From Bacteroidaceae bacterium (GTDB lineage Bacteria; Bacteroidota; Bacteroidia; Bacteroidales; Bacteroidaceae): a DNA stretch of 64,000 bases. The position numbers were made by a program, and so were the translations under genes. The DNA lies in assembly GCA_024398475.1 (NCBI GenBank), contig JAKSJB010000001.1:62001-126000 (forward strand), given 5' to 3'. Below the pieces are notes generated by a model. The model saw only the letters and a list, made by a program, of their open reading frames with translations. It was not told the origin of the DNA and ran no database searches. Below are positions 17,031 to 26,764 of this stretch, piece after piece (positions within the stretch are counted from its first letter, which is position 1; each line of letters starts with the position of its first letter).

Positions 17031-18389
17031 ATGAAACGACTATACATAGAAACTTACGGCTGTCAGATGAATACGGCTGACAGTGAAGTCATTGCTTCGA
17101 TCATGAAGATGGCGGATTACGAAACGGTTGATTCTCTTGACAATGCCGATGCAATTCTCCTCAATACTTGTTCTATCCGCGACAATGCGGAGCAGAAGAT
17201 TTTCAATCGTCTGGAAACTCTCAACAATCTCAGGAAACAGTCTGCAAAGGCTATGGTCAGCGGTAGGCTCATCATCGGTGTGGTGGGCTGTATGGCTGAA
17301 CGTATGAAGGAGGAACTCATCGAACTGCACCATGTGGATCTTGTGGCCGGTCCTGATTCCTATCTGTCGCTGCCTGAACTCTTTGCCTTGGCTGAGACGG
17401 GTGAAAAGGCTATCAATGTGGAACTGTCCACTACGGAGACTTACAAGGATGTGATTCCTGAGCGTGTGTGCTCAAACCGTATTTCGGGTTTCGTGAGCAT
17501 CATGCGTGGGTGCAACAATTTCTGCCACTACTGCATCGTGCCTTACACAAGGGGGCGTGAGCGCAGCCGTGACGTGGAGAGTATTCTCAACGAGGTGAGG
17601 GACTTGCATGACCGTGGTTTCAAGGAGGTGACTCTCCTGGGTCAGAACGTGAACAGTTACAGTTTCACTCCTGCTCCTTCTGCCGGCTGTGCGGAACCTG
17701 CTGCCATTTCGTTTCCTAAGTTGCTGAAGATGGTGGCTGAGGCTGTGCCGGACATGAGAATCCGTTTCACTACTTCGCATCCTAAGGATATGAGTGATGA
17801 GACGCTTCATGTGATTGCTGACACTCCAAACATCTGCAGGCATATTCATCTGCCTGTTCAGAGTGGAAGCAACCGTATCCTGAAACTGATGAACCGCAAG
17901 TATACGCGTGAATGGTATCTTGACCGTGTGAGGGCCATCAGGGAAATCATTCCTGACTGTGGTCTTACTACTGACATCTTCAGCGGCTATCATTCGGAGA
18001 CGGAGGAGGATCATCAGTTGTCGCTCTCGCTTATGAGGGAGTGTGGTTATGATTCTGCCTTCATGTTCAAGTATTCGGAGCGTCCGGGTACGTATGCTTC
18101 GAAGCATCTGCCTGATGACATTCCTGAGGAGGTGAAGGTGCGCCGACTGAACGAACTCATTGCCATGCAGAACCAACTTTCGGCTGAGAGTTACAGGATG
18201 AACATCGGCAAGACTTACGAGGTGCTGGTGGAGGGTGTGAGCAAGCGTTCGCATGACCAGTTGTTCGGGCGTACTGAGCAGTATAAGGTCGTGGTGTTTG
18301 ACCGGGGTAACCATCATGTGGGTGACTTTGTGCGTGTGAGGATTACTGATGCTACTTCTGCTACGCTGAAGGGTGTGGAGGTGGAATGA
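17031..18389 (+). CDS. miaB: tRNA-2-methylthio-N6-dimethylallyladenosine synthase
   Basis: Start chosen at 17031 (MKRLYIETYGCQMN, 452 residues), just after the promoter; a longer frame opens earlier but has no family match. MiaB is a radical-SAM methylthiotransferase acting at A37 of tRNAs. Seen: the N-terminal UPF0004 domain with cysteines in YGCQMN, NTCSIRDNA and GCMAERM, the radical-SAM cluster motif CNNFCHYC (~residue 155), FTTSHPKDMSD, and the C-terminal TRAM domain (~385-450). It leads a plus-strand run into ftsX. Confidence 0.96.
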   Translation: MKRLYIETYGCQMNTADSEVIASIMKMADYETVDSLDNADAILLNTCSIRDNAEQKIFNRLETLNNLRKQSAKAMVSGRLIIGVVGCMAERMKEELIELHHVDLVAGPDSYLSLPELFALAETGEKAINVELSTTETYKDVIPERVCSNRISGFVSIMRGCNNFCHYCIVPYTRGRERSRDVESILNEVRDLHDRGFKEVTLLGQNVNSYSFTPAPSAGCAEPAAISFPKLLKMVAEAVPDMRIRFTTSHPKDMSDETLHVIADTPNICRHIHLPVQSGSNRILKLMNRKYTREWYLDRVRAIREIIPDCGLTTDIFSGYHSETEEDHQLSLSLMRECGYDSAFMFKYSERPGTYASKHLPDDIPEEVKVRRLNELIAMQNQLSAESYRMNIGKTYEVLVEGVSKRSHDQLFGRTEQYKVVVFDRGNHHVGDFVRVRITDATSATLKGVEVE

Positions 18390-18465
18390 GGCTGCTGGAA
18401 GGTTAGTGTTAAAGCAAGAGAGAAAAAAGAAAATTAGATTTGTATATTATAAAGACTTAATTATC

Positions 18466-19341
18466 ATGTCGAAAGGTCATCATACTCCCAAGGTATTGAG
18501 TACCCAGTTTATCACATCGCTCATCAGTACGAGTCTTGTGCTGATTCTTCTCGGTACTATCGTGCTGTTTGTGCTAAGTGCCAAAAACCTTTCCGGTTAT
18601 GTGCGCGAGAACATCAACATCACCATTTTGCTCAACGACGACATCAGTCAGTCGGACATAAAGTGGTTCCAGGAGAATCTGGAGAAGAAGAACTACGTGA
18701 AGTCGGTGAAGTACATCAGCAAGGAACGTGCGCTGCACGAGCAATGCAACGAGATGGGTACTGACCCTTCGGAATTCCTTGGCTACAATCCGTTTACTGC
18801 TTCGTTTGAGGTGAAGTTGAAGGCTCAGTATGCCAATGCCACTAACGTGCATCAGATCATTGATCAGATCAAGTCAACCCACAAGGTGATGGATGTGGTG
18901 TATCAGAAGGAACTGATGGATTCGGTGAACTACAACATCCGTAAACTGAGTATAGTGTTGCTGGTCATCGCTGCGTTGTTTACCTACATTTCCTTTGCGT
19001 TGATAAACAATACGGTGAGACTTACCATCTTCTCGCGCCGATTCATCATCAACACGATGAAACTGGTGGGGGCTAGTTGGGGTTTCATACGCCGACCTTT
19101 CCTGGACAGCGCGTTCATTCTTGCCATCATTTCGGCTATCGTGGCTGATGGTGTGATTATCGGCGGATTGTTCTGGCTGATGAACTATGAACCTGAAATC
19201 AGTCAGGTCGTTGACATCAACGTGATGGTTATCACGGGTTTGGCTGTACTGGGATTCGGTATTCTCATTACTTATCTCTGTACTTTCTTCTCGCTCTCCC
19301 GCTATCTGCGTATGAGCAGCAACGAACTGTACCACATTTAA
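18466..19341 (+). CDS. ftsX: Cell division permease FtsX
   Basis: Start chosen at 18466 (MSKGHHTPKVLSTQFI, 291 residues). Four membrane segments are visible: one at residues ~18-38, then three in the C-terminal half around 170-290. The extracytoplasmic domain lies between the first and second. FtsX with FtsE forms an ABC-type complex that activates cell-wall hydrolases at the septum. ftsE is not in the window. Next comes DUF3098 after 38 bp, a usual Bacteroidetes order. Confidence 0.92.
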   Translation: MSKGHHTPKVLSTQFITSLISTSLVLILLGTIVLFVLSAKNLSGYVRENINITILLNDDISQSDIKWFQENLEKKNYVKSVKYISKERALHEQCNEMGTDPSEFLGYNPFTASFEVKLKAQYANATNVHQIIDQIKSTHKVMDVVYQKELMDSVNYNIRKLSIVLLVIAALFTYISFALINNTVRLTIFSRRFIINTMKLVGASWGFIRRPFLDSAFILAIISAIVADGVIIGGLFWLMNYEPEISQVVDINVMVITGLAVLGFGILITYLCTFFSLSRYLRMSSNELYHI

Positions 19342-19379
19342 CATTTTTCCCGCAAATATAATTTTAACTGCAAAATATA

Positions 19380-19646
19380 ATGAAAAAAGATTTAGCATTC
19401 GGTAAACTCAATTACGTGATGCTCATCGTTGGGGTGGTCATCGTAATCATTGGTTTCTTTCTCATGTCGGGTGACGGAACTACTGAAGAGGCGTTCAATC
19501 CTGACATTTTCAGCGATACCCGTATAAAGGTGGCTCCGGTGGTTACGCTTGTCGGTTTTCTTTCGGTGATTGCTGCCATTTTGGTGAAACCGGGCAAGAA
19601 ACAGGATGAGGCTGACGGTGAGAACGAGGTAGGTGAGCAGAAATAA
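19380..19646 (+). CDS. DUF3098 family membrane protein
   Basis: 88 residues with two membrane helices (residues ~13-33 and ~54-75) separated by a short loop with NPDIFSDTRIKVAPVV, which is the typical DUF3098 pattern. The family is confined to Bacteroidetes and usually lies between ftsX and uppP, as here, hinting at a link with envelope growth. No biochemical role is known to me. Confidence 0.85.
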   Translation: MKKDLAFGKLNYVMLIVGVVIVIIGFFLMSGDGTTEEAFNPDIFSDTRIKVAPVVTLVGFLSVIAAILVKPGKKQDEADGENEVGEQK

Positions 19647-19655
19647 CGATTGGGC

Positions 19656-20495
19656 ATGGATTGGTTACAAGCGCTCTTGATGGGTATCTTTCAGGGATTG
19701 ACGGAATATCTCCCTGTGAGCAGCAGCGGACATCTTGCTATTGCGGGTGAACTGCTCGGTATAAGTGATCCGGAACAGATCATGCCGTTTACCATTGCCG
19801 TGCACGTGGCTACGGTGATGAGTACGTTGGTGGTATTGTGGCGTGAGATTGTGTGGATCTTCATCGGTGTGTTCAAGAACGAGCATACTCACAGTCATCC
19901 GTTCGGACTCCGATGCCTGAATGATGAGCAGAACTATCTTCTGTGTATCATAATTTCCATGATTCCTGTAGGGATTGTGGGTCTTTCTCCGCTCAAGGAC
20001 TTGGTGGAGAATGCTTTCAGCAGTTTAATGGTGGTGGGTGTGTGTCTGTTGATTACTGCTGCGCTCCTGTCCTACTCTTACTTTGCACGTCCGCGTGAGA
20101 AGGAGTATATCAGCCTTTCCGATGCTTTCGTCATCGGTATTGCTCAGGCTGTTGCCGTTCTGCCGGGACTTTCCCGTTCGGGAAGTACAATCGGTACGGG
20201 GCTTATTCTGGGCAACAAGAAGGACAAGTTGGCTCAGTTCTCTTTCCTGATGGTCATTCCTCCTATTCTCGGTCAGGCTCTCCTTTCCGTAAAGGATATG
20301 TTGGAGATGGGTGTTGAGAACGCCATGGCCGGTATTTCCGTGTCGGCTCTCGTGGTGGGCTTTCTCGCTGCATTCATTACTGGATGCTTGGCATGCAAGT
20401 GGATGATTAACCTTGTGAAGGGGGGCAAGATGATTTATTTTGCCATTTATTGTGCTGTTGTGGGTGTGGCTGTGATTATCTGGCAGTTGAAATAA
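19656..20495 (+). CDS. uppP: Undecaprenyl-diphosphatase (bacitracin resistance type)
   Basis: About 279 residues from the ATG at 19656; a TTG two codons earlier is a less likely start. UppP recycles undecaprenyl pyrophosphate to the monophosphate for wall and polysaccharide synthesis. The two active-site motifs are clear: [13 protein letters not shown] (residues ~14-26) and [14 protein letters not shown] (~170-183). About eight membrane segments. It begins 9 bp after the DUF3098 gene and truB follows 5 bp later, so it is inside an operon. Confidence 0.95.
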   Translation: MDWLQALLMGIFQGLTEYLPVSSSGHLAIAGELLGISDPEQIMPFTIAVHVATVMSTLVVLWREIVWIFIGVFKNEHTHSHPFGLRCLNDEQNYLLCIIISMIPVGIVGLSPLKDLVENAFSSLMVVGVCLLITAALLSYSYFARPREKEYISLSDAFVIGIAQAVAVLPGLSRSGSTIGTGLILGNKKDKLAQFSFLMVIPPILGQALLSVKDMLEMGVENAMAGISVSALVVGFLAAFITGCLACKWMINLVKGGKMIYFAIYCAVVGVAVIIWQLK

Positions 20496-20500
20496 TAATT

Positions 20501-21226
20501 ATGGAAGACAAAATGGTACTCAATCCGCAGAAGGGTGAAATACTGGTATTTAACAAGCCGTATAAGTGGACGTCATTCGACCTTGTGTCAAAGGTGCGTG
20601 GCACGTTCAAGGCGCGTCTTGGGGTGAAAAAACTCAAGGTGGGGCATGCCGGTACGCTCGACCCTCTTGCTACGGGTGTGCTTCTTGTCTGTACGGGTAA
20701 GGCTACCAAAATGGTGGATGAACTGCAGAGCCATACCAAGGAATATGTGGCTACTCTGAAACTGGGTGCTACTACTCCTTCGTTTGACCGTGAGACTGAA
20801 GAGGACGGAACTTATCCTACTGAACACATAACACGCGAACTCATCGAAAAAATCCTGCAGCAGTTTAAGGGTGAAATCATGCAGGTGCCGCCTGTGTATT
20901 CGGCTGTAAGGGTTGATGGAAAACGTGCTTACGACTTTGCCCGAAAGGGGAAGGAAGTGGAACTGAAGGCGAAACCTTTGGTGATTGATGAAATTGAACT
21001 GATGAACTGTGACTTGGAGAACAGTCAGATCGTAATAAGGGTGGTATGCAGCAAGGGTACGTACATCAGGGCTCTGGCTCGTGATATCGGTAAGGCTCTT
21101 GACTCCGGTGCATATCTTACGGACCTTTGCCGTACTAGGATTGGAAGGTATGTGTTGTCGGACTGCATAGACATTCAGCATCTTGATGAGTGGCTTGATC
21201 AGTACACAATCGAGACAATACAGTGA
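20501..21226 (+). CDS. truB: tRNA pseudouridine(55) synthase
   Basis: Start chosen at 20501 (MEDKMVLNPQKGEIL, 241 residues), 5 bp after uppP. TruB makes pseudouridine 55 in the T-loop of tRNA. The catalytic block KVGHAGTLDPLATGVLLVCTG holds the essential aspartate (~residue 54), KMVDELQSHTKEYVA follows, and PPVYSAVRVDGKRAYDFARKG is also typical. Length is on the short side because it lacks a large PUA domain, as is common in Bacteroidetes. Confidence 0.95.
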   Translation: MEDKMVLNPQKGEILVFNKPYKWTSFDLVSKVRGTFKARLGVKKLKVGHAGTLDPLATGVLLVCTGKATKMVDELQSHTKEYVATLKLGATTPSFDRETEEDGTYPTEHITRELIEKILQQFKGEIMQVPPVYSAVRVDGKRAYDFARKGKEVELKAKPLVIDEIELMNCDLENSQIVIRVVCSKGTYIRALARDIGKALDSGAYLTDLCRTRIGRYVLSDCIDIQHLDEWLDQYTIETIQ

Positions 21227-21333
21227 ATCCATCGGAATATCTGCCATATCTTTCGGCTGTATGGTGATTGAACATAAGCGAAGGCAATTTAGTTATTGAA
21301 GAATATATCAGTCAAAAACAGTAATAATAAATT

Positions 21334-22392
21334 ATGAAACTTTCACAGTTTAAATTCAAACTCCCTGACGAGAAAATTGCTCAGTTTCCAACTCAAAACC
21401 GTGACGAGGCTCACCTGATGGTTCTAAACCGCAAGACTGGTGAGATTGAACACAGATTGTTTAAGGACATTATCGATTACTTTGATGACGGCGATGCTTT
21501 CATCTTCAACGACACAAAGGTGTTTCCTGCCCGTCTTTATGGCAACAAGGAGAAGACCGGCGCCAAGATTGAGGTGTTCCTTCTGCGCGAACTCAACGAA
21601 ACAAACCGACTTTGGGATGTTCTCGTTGATCCTGCCCGTAAGATAAGAATAGGCAACAAACTGTATTTCGGTGAGGATAATTCCATGGTGGCTGAAGTGA
21701 TTGACAACACCACTTCACGCGGACGTACACTCCGATTCCTTTACGACGGTCCCCACGATGAATTCAAACAGTCGCTCTATGACTTGGGTGAGGCCCCTAT
21801 CGCTGATGATGTGCGTCATCTGCGTGCTGCCGTTCCTGAGGATATGGAGACGTTCCAGACAATCTTCGCCAAGTATGAAGGTGCTACTACAGCTCCTGCT
21901 ACGGGACTTCATTTCTCACGCGAACTGATGAAGCGCATGGAAATTAAGGGTATCGCTCAGGCTTTCGTCACGATGCATGCCGGATTGGGTAACTTCCGCA
22001 GTATCGATGTGGAGGACCTTACAAAGCATAAGACTGACAGTGAACAGATTTTTGTTACCAAGGAGGCTTGCGACATTGTAAATCGTGCCAAGGAAGGTGG
22101 CCACAGAGTCTGTGCGGTAGGTAATACTACTATGCGTACGATTGAGACTGCTGTGGGTCCAGGTGGTATCCTGAAGGAATTTGAAGGTTGGACCAATAAG
22201 TTTATCTTCCCTCCTTATGACTTTACCGTTGCTGATGCTTTCGTGGCTAATTTCCAGATGCCTCTGTCCGTAATGCTTATGATGCAGTGTGCTTTCGGTG
22301 GCTATGAGAATGTTCTCAAGGCTTACAATGAGGCCCTCACCAATGATGACTATAAGTTTGGCAGTTACGGTGATGCTCTCCTGATTATCTAA
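21334..22392 (+). CDS. queA: S-adenosylmethionine:tRNA ribosyltransferase-isomerase
   Basis: 352 residues, full length. QueA transfers the ribosyl part of SAM to preQ1 in tRNA to form epoxyqueuosine. Family blocks include the start [59 protein letters not shown] and the C-terminal [24 protein letters not shown] 107-bp gap separates it from truB. folK follows after 7 bp. Confidence 0.96.
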   Translation: MKLSQFKFKLPDEKIAQFPTQNRDEAHLMVLNRKTGEIEHRLFKDIIDYFDDGDAFIFNDTKVFPARLYGNKEKTGAKIEVFLLRELNETNRLWDVLVDPARKIRIGNKLYFGEDNSMVAEVIDNTTSRGRTLRFLYDGPHDEFKQSLYDLGEAPIADDVRHLRAAVPEDMETFQTIFAKYEGATTAPATGLHFSRELMKRMEIKGIAQAFVTMHAGLGNFRSIDVEDLTKHKTDSEQIFVTKEACDIVNRAKEGGHRVCAVGNTTMRTIETAVGPGGILKEFEGWTNKFIFPPYDFTVADAFVANFQMPLSVMLMMQCAFGGYENVLKAYNEALTNDDYKFGSYGDALLII

Positions 22393-22399
22393 TGTTCTT

Positions 22400-22822
22400 A
22401 TGGGTAAATCTATCGCATTCCTCAGTTTGGGTACCAATCTCGGCAACAAGGTTGCAAACATACTCGGTGCGATAAAATTGATACAAGGTCGGATAGGGAA
22501 TGTTATTTCCCTGTCCGACTTTATTATTACAGATCCTTGGGGATTTGAGAGCGAAAATAGGTTTATGAATGCCGTTATCTCCATTTCAACGGATTTTTCG
22601 CCTCTTGAACTTCTGAAATTGACTCAACAGATTGAGCGTGAATTGGGTCGTACGAGTAAATCGGTAAATGGGGAATATCATGACAGGGTAATTGATATTG
22701 ATATTCTTCTCTATGACGATATTCGGATAAACACTCCGGAACTTACTGTTCCGCATCCTTTCATGCAGCAGCGTGAATTCGTGATGAAACCGCTGAGGCA
22801 GTGTCGTGAACGGTGTTGTTGA
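22400..22822 (+). CDS. folK: 2-amino-4-hydroxy-6-hydroxymethyldihydropteridine diphosphokinase
   Basis: 140 residues, a little short for HPPK (about 160). It pyrophosphorylates the pterin precursor of folate. Family marks: FLSLGTNLGNKVANI near the start, the WGFESENRFMNAV segment, RTSKSVNGEYHDRVIDIDILLYDD with the magnesium-binding aspartates, and TVPHPFMQQREFVMKPL. The enzyme for the next step, folP, is at 52070-52837 rather than adjacent. The gene ends at the heptamer repeat that fills the convergent gap. Confidence 0.92.
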   Translation: MGKSIAFLSLGTNLGNKVANILGAIKLIQGRIGNVISLSDFIITDPWGFESENRFMNAVISISTDFSPLELLKLTQQIERELGRTSKSVNGEYHDRVIDIDILLYDDIRINTPELTVPHPFMQQREFVMKPLRQCRERCC

Positions 22823-22856
22823 CCATTAACTATTGGCCATTAGCCATTGGCTTTTA
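22822..22856. repeat. Heptamer array in a convergent gap
   Basis: Five 7-nt units in phase: ACCATTA, ACTATTG, GCCATTA, GCCATTG, GCTTTTA. They begin at the last base of the folK stop codon and end on the stop codon of the LOG gene on the other strand, so the array is the entire spacer. Confidence 0.8.
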
Positions 22857-23795
22857 TTCGTCAGGTATATCTCCTCCCTTATCGCGGAATTCAATGAATG
22901 TCTTCACGACTTCATCGGAAGAATCGGTCAGGGTGAGCAGTAGATTGTTGTAATGTCCTGACTCCATAAGATGGTGGAGCAATGGATATACTGGTATGTC
23001 TTTTGTCCAAAAATCGGTTCCGATAAATACCATCGGTGAAGCAAAGCCATAGGAGAGGTAGTGGTCCTGTACGGCTTCCTGAAAGACTTCCTGCATTGTT
23101 CCTGCACTTCCTGGAGAATAGACGATTCCACCGTATGCTATGGTGAGTATGGTGGCTTCACGTATGGAATTGTCAAAGTATTTTGCTATGTGTGTGGCAA
23201 ATGGTGTGGAAGGTTCGTGTCCGTACAGCCATGTCGGTATTCCAAGACTCTTATAGCGTGTCTGTGTGTAGTCGCGCATTACTTCCAGCGCGCTTTCCAA
23301 CCATCCTTCATCGCGGAATGTGGGGTATGCTGAAAGACGGTGCAGTACTGATTCCACGTCACAGTCTGTTCTTCCTGCCATCCATGCTCCGAGGTGGGTA
23401 GCTTCCATTGCACCCGGACCTCCTCCGCTTATCATCAGAAAACCGTGTTCGGTCAGTTGCTTGCTTATAAATACTATCTGCCGGAACATTGAATCCGTGC
23501 GCTTAAGTCCGTGACCTCCCATGATTCCTACGATACAGCGTGGATTGAAATCTGCAAGAAACTGGTTCATGGCATGTGATATGCAATGGTCGTGAAGACA
23601 GCGTGCTAATGATTCCTTGGCGCTGAATGCTTGTTTGCCTGTATCAAGAAAATGGGTATATACCGTAGTGTCGTAATCCGATGAATAAAGGTCGTCAGCA
23701 TTGTATAGTTCCTTACGGCTGACATCGTAAGGAACGTATTGGAGATAGTCGCCTAGCGCTGCTATGTCTTCGAAGTTGAGTTTGGTAGTTATCAT
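22854..23795 (-). CDS. LOG family protein, long form
   Basis: 313 residues. The central ~200 residues are LOG-like: IVGIMGGHGLKR, SGGGPGAMEATHLGAWMAG (~residues 120-138) and the phosphoribohydrolase loop YSPGSAGTMQEVFQEA (~231-246, family PGGxGTxxE with Ser at one Gly). About 85 N-terminal residues precede the Rossmann start and have no match I can name. It is a distinct paralogue of the short LOG gene at 15838-16380. Nucleotide base removal is the likely reaction, but the substrate is unknown. Confidence 0.8.
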   Translation of the reverse strand: MITTKLNFEDIAALGDYLQYVPYDVSRKELYNADDLYSSDYDTTVYTHFLDTGKQAFSAKESLARCLHDHCISHAMNQFLADFNPRCIVGIMGGHGLKRTDSMFRQIVFISKQLTEHGFLMISGGGPGAMEATHLGAWMAGRTDCDVESVLHRLSAYPTFRDEGWLESALEVMRDYTQTRYKSLGIPTWLYGHEPSTPFATHIAKYFDNSIREATILTIAYGGIVYSPGSAGTMQEVFQEAVQDHYLSYGFASPMVFIGTDFWTKDIPVYPLLHHLMESGHYNNLLLTLTDSSDEVVKTFIEFRDKGGDIPDE

Positions 23796-23840
23796 GGGTA
23801 TTAAGTATTGGCGGTAGGTTTTCTTTTATGTAGTTCCTTG

Positions 23841-23856
23841 TCCCGCAGAAGCGGGA
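23841..23856. terminator. Small GC hairpin between gpsA and LOG gene
   Basis: TCCCGC at 23841-23846 and GCGGGA at 23851-23856 form a 6-bp stem with an AGAA loop, just after the gpsA stop. There is no U-run on the minus strand, so it may be a pause or processing site rather than a full terminator. Confidence 0.35.
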
Positions 23857-23863
23857 TTTCGGA

Positions 23864-24868
23864 TTATCTGAATGAGTCGCTCAGTATCTTTACTTCCACA
23901 GATGGAGATATGCGTTCGTAAAGTATATTGTAAACGGCATCGAGTATCGGCATGTTTACATGATACCGCTTGTTTATTTCCTTCATACAGTAGGTTCCGT
24001 AGTATCCTTCTGCGATCATTTCCATTTCCAATTGGGCCGTCTTTACTGAATAGCCTTTTCCAATCATGGTACCGAAGGTTCTGTTGCGTGAGAAATTTGA
24101 GTACATCGTAACAAGTAAGTCTCCGAGATAGGCTGTCTTGATGACTTCACGCTCTTCGTTTTTCTCGACTGTTTCAAGGAAACGGCTCATTTCCTGTACT
24201 GCATTGGCTACAAGTACGGCATGGAAGTTGTCACCGTATTTCAGACCATGACAGATACCTGCTGCGATGGCATATACGTTTTTCAGTACGGAACTATATT
24301 CAATTCCTTCTATATCCGTGGAGATAGAGGTCTTTACGTATTTGTTGGTAAGGAGGTCTGCTACTGTCTGGGCATTGTTCAGATTCGTGCAACCTACGGT
24401 AAGGTAACACAGTCTGTCCATTGCTACTTCCTCGGCATGGCTTGGACCGCCGATTGTGGCAACATTGTCGGATGGTACATTGAATGCCTGCTGAAAATAC
24501 TGCGAAATGGTTATGTTGTCCTCTGGAACCAGACCCTTGATTGCTATGGCTATCATCTTTTCACGGATGCTTACCTTCAGTTTTTTCAGGTGGCCCTTGA
24601 GGTATGGTGAAGGTGTTACAAAAATCAGAGTGTCAGATTCACTGACTACTTTGTTAAGGTCAGAGGAGAAGTTTATTCTGCTAACATCGAAATGTAGGGC
24701 TGTCAGGTAAGCAGGGTTGTGACCCAATCGGATGAATTCCTCGATTCGGTCATCACGGCGTATGTACCAGTTGATCTTTTCTTCATGGTGCATCACTATC
24801 TTGGCTACTGCTGTAGCCCAACTACCGCCACCTATGATTGCCACTCTTCCTGAACTTGTAAATTGCAT
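23864..24868 (-). CDS. gpsA: NAD(P)H-dependent glycerol-3-phosphate dehydrogenase
   Basis: 334 residues. It reduces dihydroxyacetone phosphate to glycerol-3-phosphate for phospholipid synthesis. The N-terminal Rossmann motif is IIGGGSWATAVAKI (residues ~11-24), the catalytic region includes IKGLVPEDN, GGPSHAEEVA, and LKNVYAIAAGICHGLKYGDN with the active-site lysine (~205). Forty-one bp downstream of lysS on the same strand. The acyltransferase plsC for a later step is elsewhere (35897-36652). Confidence 0.94.
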   Translation of the reverse strand: MQFTSSGRVAIIGGGSWATAVAKIVMHHEEKINWYIRRDDRIEEFIRLGHNPAYLTALHFDVSRINFSSDLNKVVSESDTLIFVTPSPYLKGHLKKLKVSIREKMIAIAIKGLVPEDNITISQYFQQAFNVPSDNVATIGGPSHAEEVAMDRLCYLTVGCTNLNNAQTVADLLTNKYVKTSISTDIEGIEYSSVLKNVYAIAAGICHGLKYGDNFHAVLVANAVQEMSRFLETVEKNEEREVIKTAYLGDLLVTMYSNFSRNRTFGTMIGKGYSVKTAQLEMEMIAEGYYGTYCMKEINKRYHVNMPILDAVYNILYERISPSVEVKILSDSFR

Positions 24869-24909
24869 ATCTCTATTAGTTCTGATTGATGGAACCTTTA
24901 CCTATGTTT

Positions 24910-26466
24910 TTATTTCTCTTCTGCGTCTTCGGATTGTGACTGGCTTGCTGATGCCTTTGGTTTCATTGTTGGGAAGAGGAGTACTTCCTGAATTGTAGGC
25001 TGACCTGTCATGAGTATTGCAAGTCGGTCAATACCAATACCGATTCCTGATGTAGGAGGCATACCATACTGCAGGGCACGGAGGAAGTCGTGGTCGATTA
25101 CCATTGCTTCGTCATCACCCTTGTCGGCAAGTTTCATCTGTTCGATGAATCGTTCTTCCTGATCGATAGGGTCATTGAGTTCTGAATATGCGTTGGCAAG
25201 TTCCTTTCCGTTTACCATGAGTTCGAAACGCTCGGTAAGTCCAGGCTTTGAACGGTGCATCTTTGTAAGCGGTGACATTTCTACAGGATAGTCTGTGATG
25301 AATGTTGGCTGGATAAATGTACCCTCGCATGTTTCTCCAAATATTTCATCGATGAGTTTTCCGCGTCCCATCTTGTCGGTATCTTCCACTCCGAGTTGCT
25401 TGGCTATCTTACGCATTTCTTCCTCGTCCATGTTGCTGAGGTCGTGACCTGTCTTTTCCTTGATGGCATCGAGGATAGGAAGACGGCGGTAAGGGGCCTT
25501 GAAACTTACGGTGTTGTCTCCAATCTTGACTTCTGTAGTGCCATTGACGGCTATACAGATCTTTTCAAGCAACTGTTCGGTAAACGACATCATCCAATTG
25601 TAGTCCTTGTAACTTACATAGAGTTCCATGCAAGTAAACTCTGGATTGTGGCTGCGGTCCATACCTTCGTTGCGGAAGTTTCGTCCTATTTCATATACAC
25701 CTTCGAAACCGCCTACAATGAGTCGCTTGAGATAGAGTTCAGTGGCGATGCGGAGATACAGGTCAACATTGAGTGAATTGTGGTGAGTGATGAACGGACG
25801 TGCACTTGCTCCACCTGCAATCTGCTGCAGTATAGGGGTCTCTACTTCTGTGAAACCTGCATCGTCGAATACCTTTCTCATGGTACGGATGATTGTTGCA
25901 CGCTTGAGGAATGTATCCTTTACTCCGTTGTTTACAATCAGGTCGACATAACGCTGACGGTAACGGAGTTCTGGGTCAGAAAAGGCATCGTATACCTGTC
26001 CGTCCTTCTCTTTTACTACCGGAAGCGGACGCAGACTCTTGGAGAGTACTGTTATATCTTTGGCATGTACGCTGACCTGTCCTGTCTGGGTGCGGAATAC
26101 AAAACCCTTGATTCCGATAAAGTCTCCAAGGTCGAGCAATTTCTTGAATACTACGTTATACATGTCCTTGTTTTCTTCAGGACAGATGTCGTCACGGGTA
26201 ACGTAAACCTGAATTCTGCCTTTTGAGTCCTTGAGTTCAATGAAGGATGCCTTGCCCATGATACGGCGGCTCATCATACGTCCTGCAATGCATACCTGAC
26301 GTGGTTCTTCACCGTTACCTTCGTTTTTCTCGAACTCCTCAACTATTTCGGTTGAGAATGCATTTGTTGGATATTCTGCTGCCGGATATGGGTTGATTCC
26401 CAAATCGCGCATAGCCTGCAGGTTTTGTCTGCGTACTATTTCCTGTTCACTTAATTCTGTTGCCAT
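24910..26466 (-). CDS. lysS: Lysyl-tRNA synthetase (class II)
   Basis: 518 residues. The N-terminal OB-fold anticodon domain (~55-165, RIMGKASFIELKDSKGRIQVY) precedes the class II catalytic core with motif 1 (FTEVETPILQQIAGGASARPF), motif 2 (FRNEGMDRSHNPEFTCMELY) and motif 3 (PTSGIGIGIDRLAILMTG). Length is near the E. coli enzyme; it lacks the longer C-terminal extension that I recall in some Bacteroides proteins. Own promoter at 26494-26523. Confidence 0.96.
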   Translation of the reverse strand: MATELSEQEIVRRQNLQAMRDLGINPYPAAEYPTNAFSTEIVEEFEKNEGNGEEPRQVCIAGRMMSRRIMGKASFIELKDSKGRIQVYVTRDDICPEENKDMYNVVFKKLLDLGDFIGIKGFVFRTQTGQVSVHAKDITVLSKSLRPLPVVKEKDGQVYDAFSDPELRYRQRYVDLIVNNGVKDTFLKRATIIRTMRKVFDDAGFTEVETPILQQIAGGASARPFITHHNSLNVDLYLRIATELYLKRLIVGGFEGVYEIGRNFRNEGMDRSHNPEFTCMELYVSYKDYNWMMSFTEQLLEKICIAVNGTTEVKIGDNTVSFKAPYRRLPILDAIKEKTGHDLSNMDEEEMRKIAKQLGVEDTDKMGRGKLIDEIFGETCEGTFIQPTFITDYPVEMSPLTKMHRSKPGLTERFELMVNGKELANAYSELNDPIDQEERFIEQMKLADKGDDEAMVIDHDFLRALQYGMPPTSGIGIGIDRLAILMTGQPTIQEVLLFPTMKPKASASQSQSEDAEEK

Positions 26467-26493
26467 TTATTTTCCTTTTTTCATATTTGGTGG

Positions 26494-26523
26494 CAAAGTT
26501 ACGAAAAAAAGTGTAAAACCAAA
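26494..26523 (-). promoter_or_regulatory. lysS promoter
   Basis: Minus-strand -7 box TAACTTTG (plus CAAAGTTA at 26494-26501) with TTTG (plus CAAA at 26520-26523) 18 nt upstream. It lies 27 nt from the lysS start, so the leader is short. Confidence 0.7.
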
Positions 26524-26598
26524 ACGGCTATACATCGCTTTCTATAGTATGGAATGAAAAATAATATGCTAAAGTGTGCTTTTATCACAATTATTTGC

Positions 26599-26606
26599 TA
26601 TCTTTG
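26599..26606 (+). promoter_or_regulatory. -7 box for the 26765 gene
   Basis: TATCTTTG matches the Bacteroidetes -7 box. A TGTG at 26575-26578 is a weak -33 candidate. The leader of about 150 nt to the ATG at 26765 contains a partial 7-nt periodic run with words such as GCTAATG, ATTAACG and GCTGACG around 26718-26750. Confidence 0.5.
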
Positions 26607-26764
26607 CCACTGATTTTCAAAAATTAAATCTTTCTATATCACTAATGGCGATGCTGTAAATTATTGAACGTTCAATCTATGCGGTATCCCGATTTGAGAG
26701 GTATTAATGATTATCAAGCTAATGATTAACGGCTGACGGCTTAAATGGCTAACCAATCGACCTA

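Noticed and set aside
17472..18317. A 281-codon minus-strand open frame inside miaB
   Set aside because: It is antisense to the radical-SAM and TRAM domains of miaB, is rich in His, Arg and Leu, and shows no recognisable motif or promoter.
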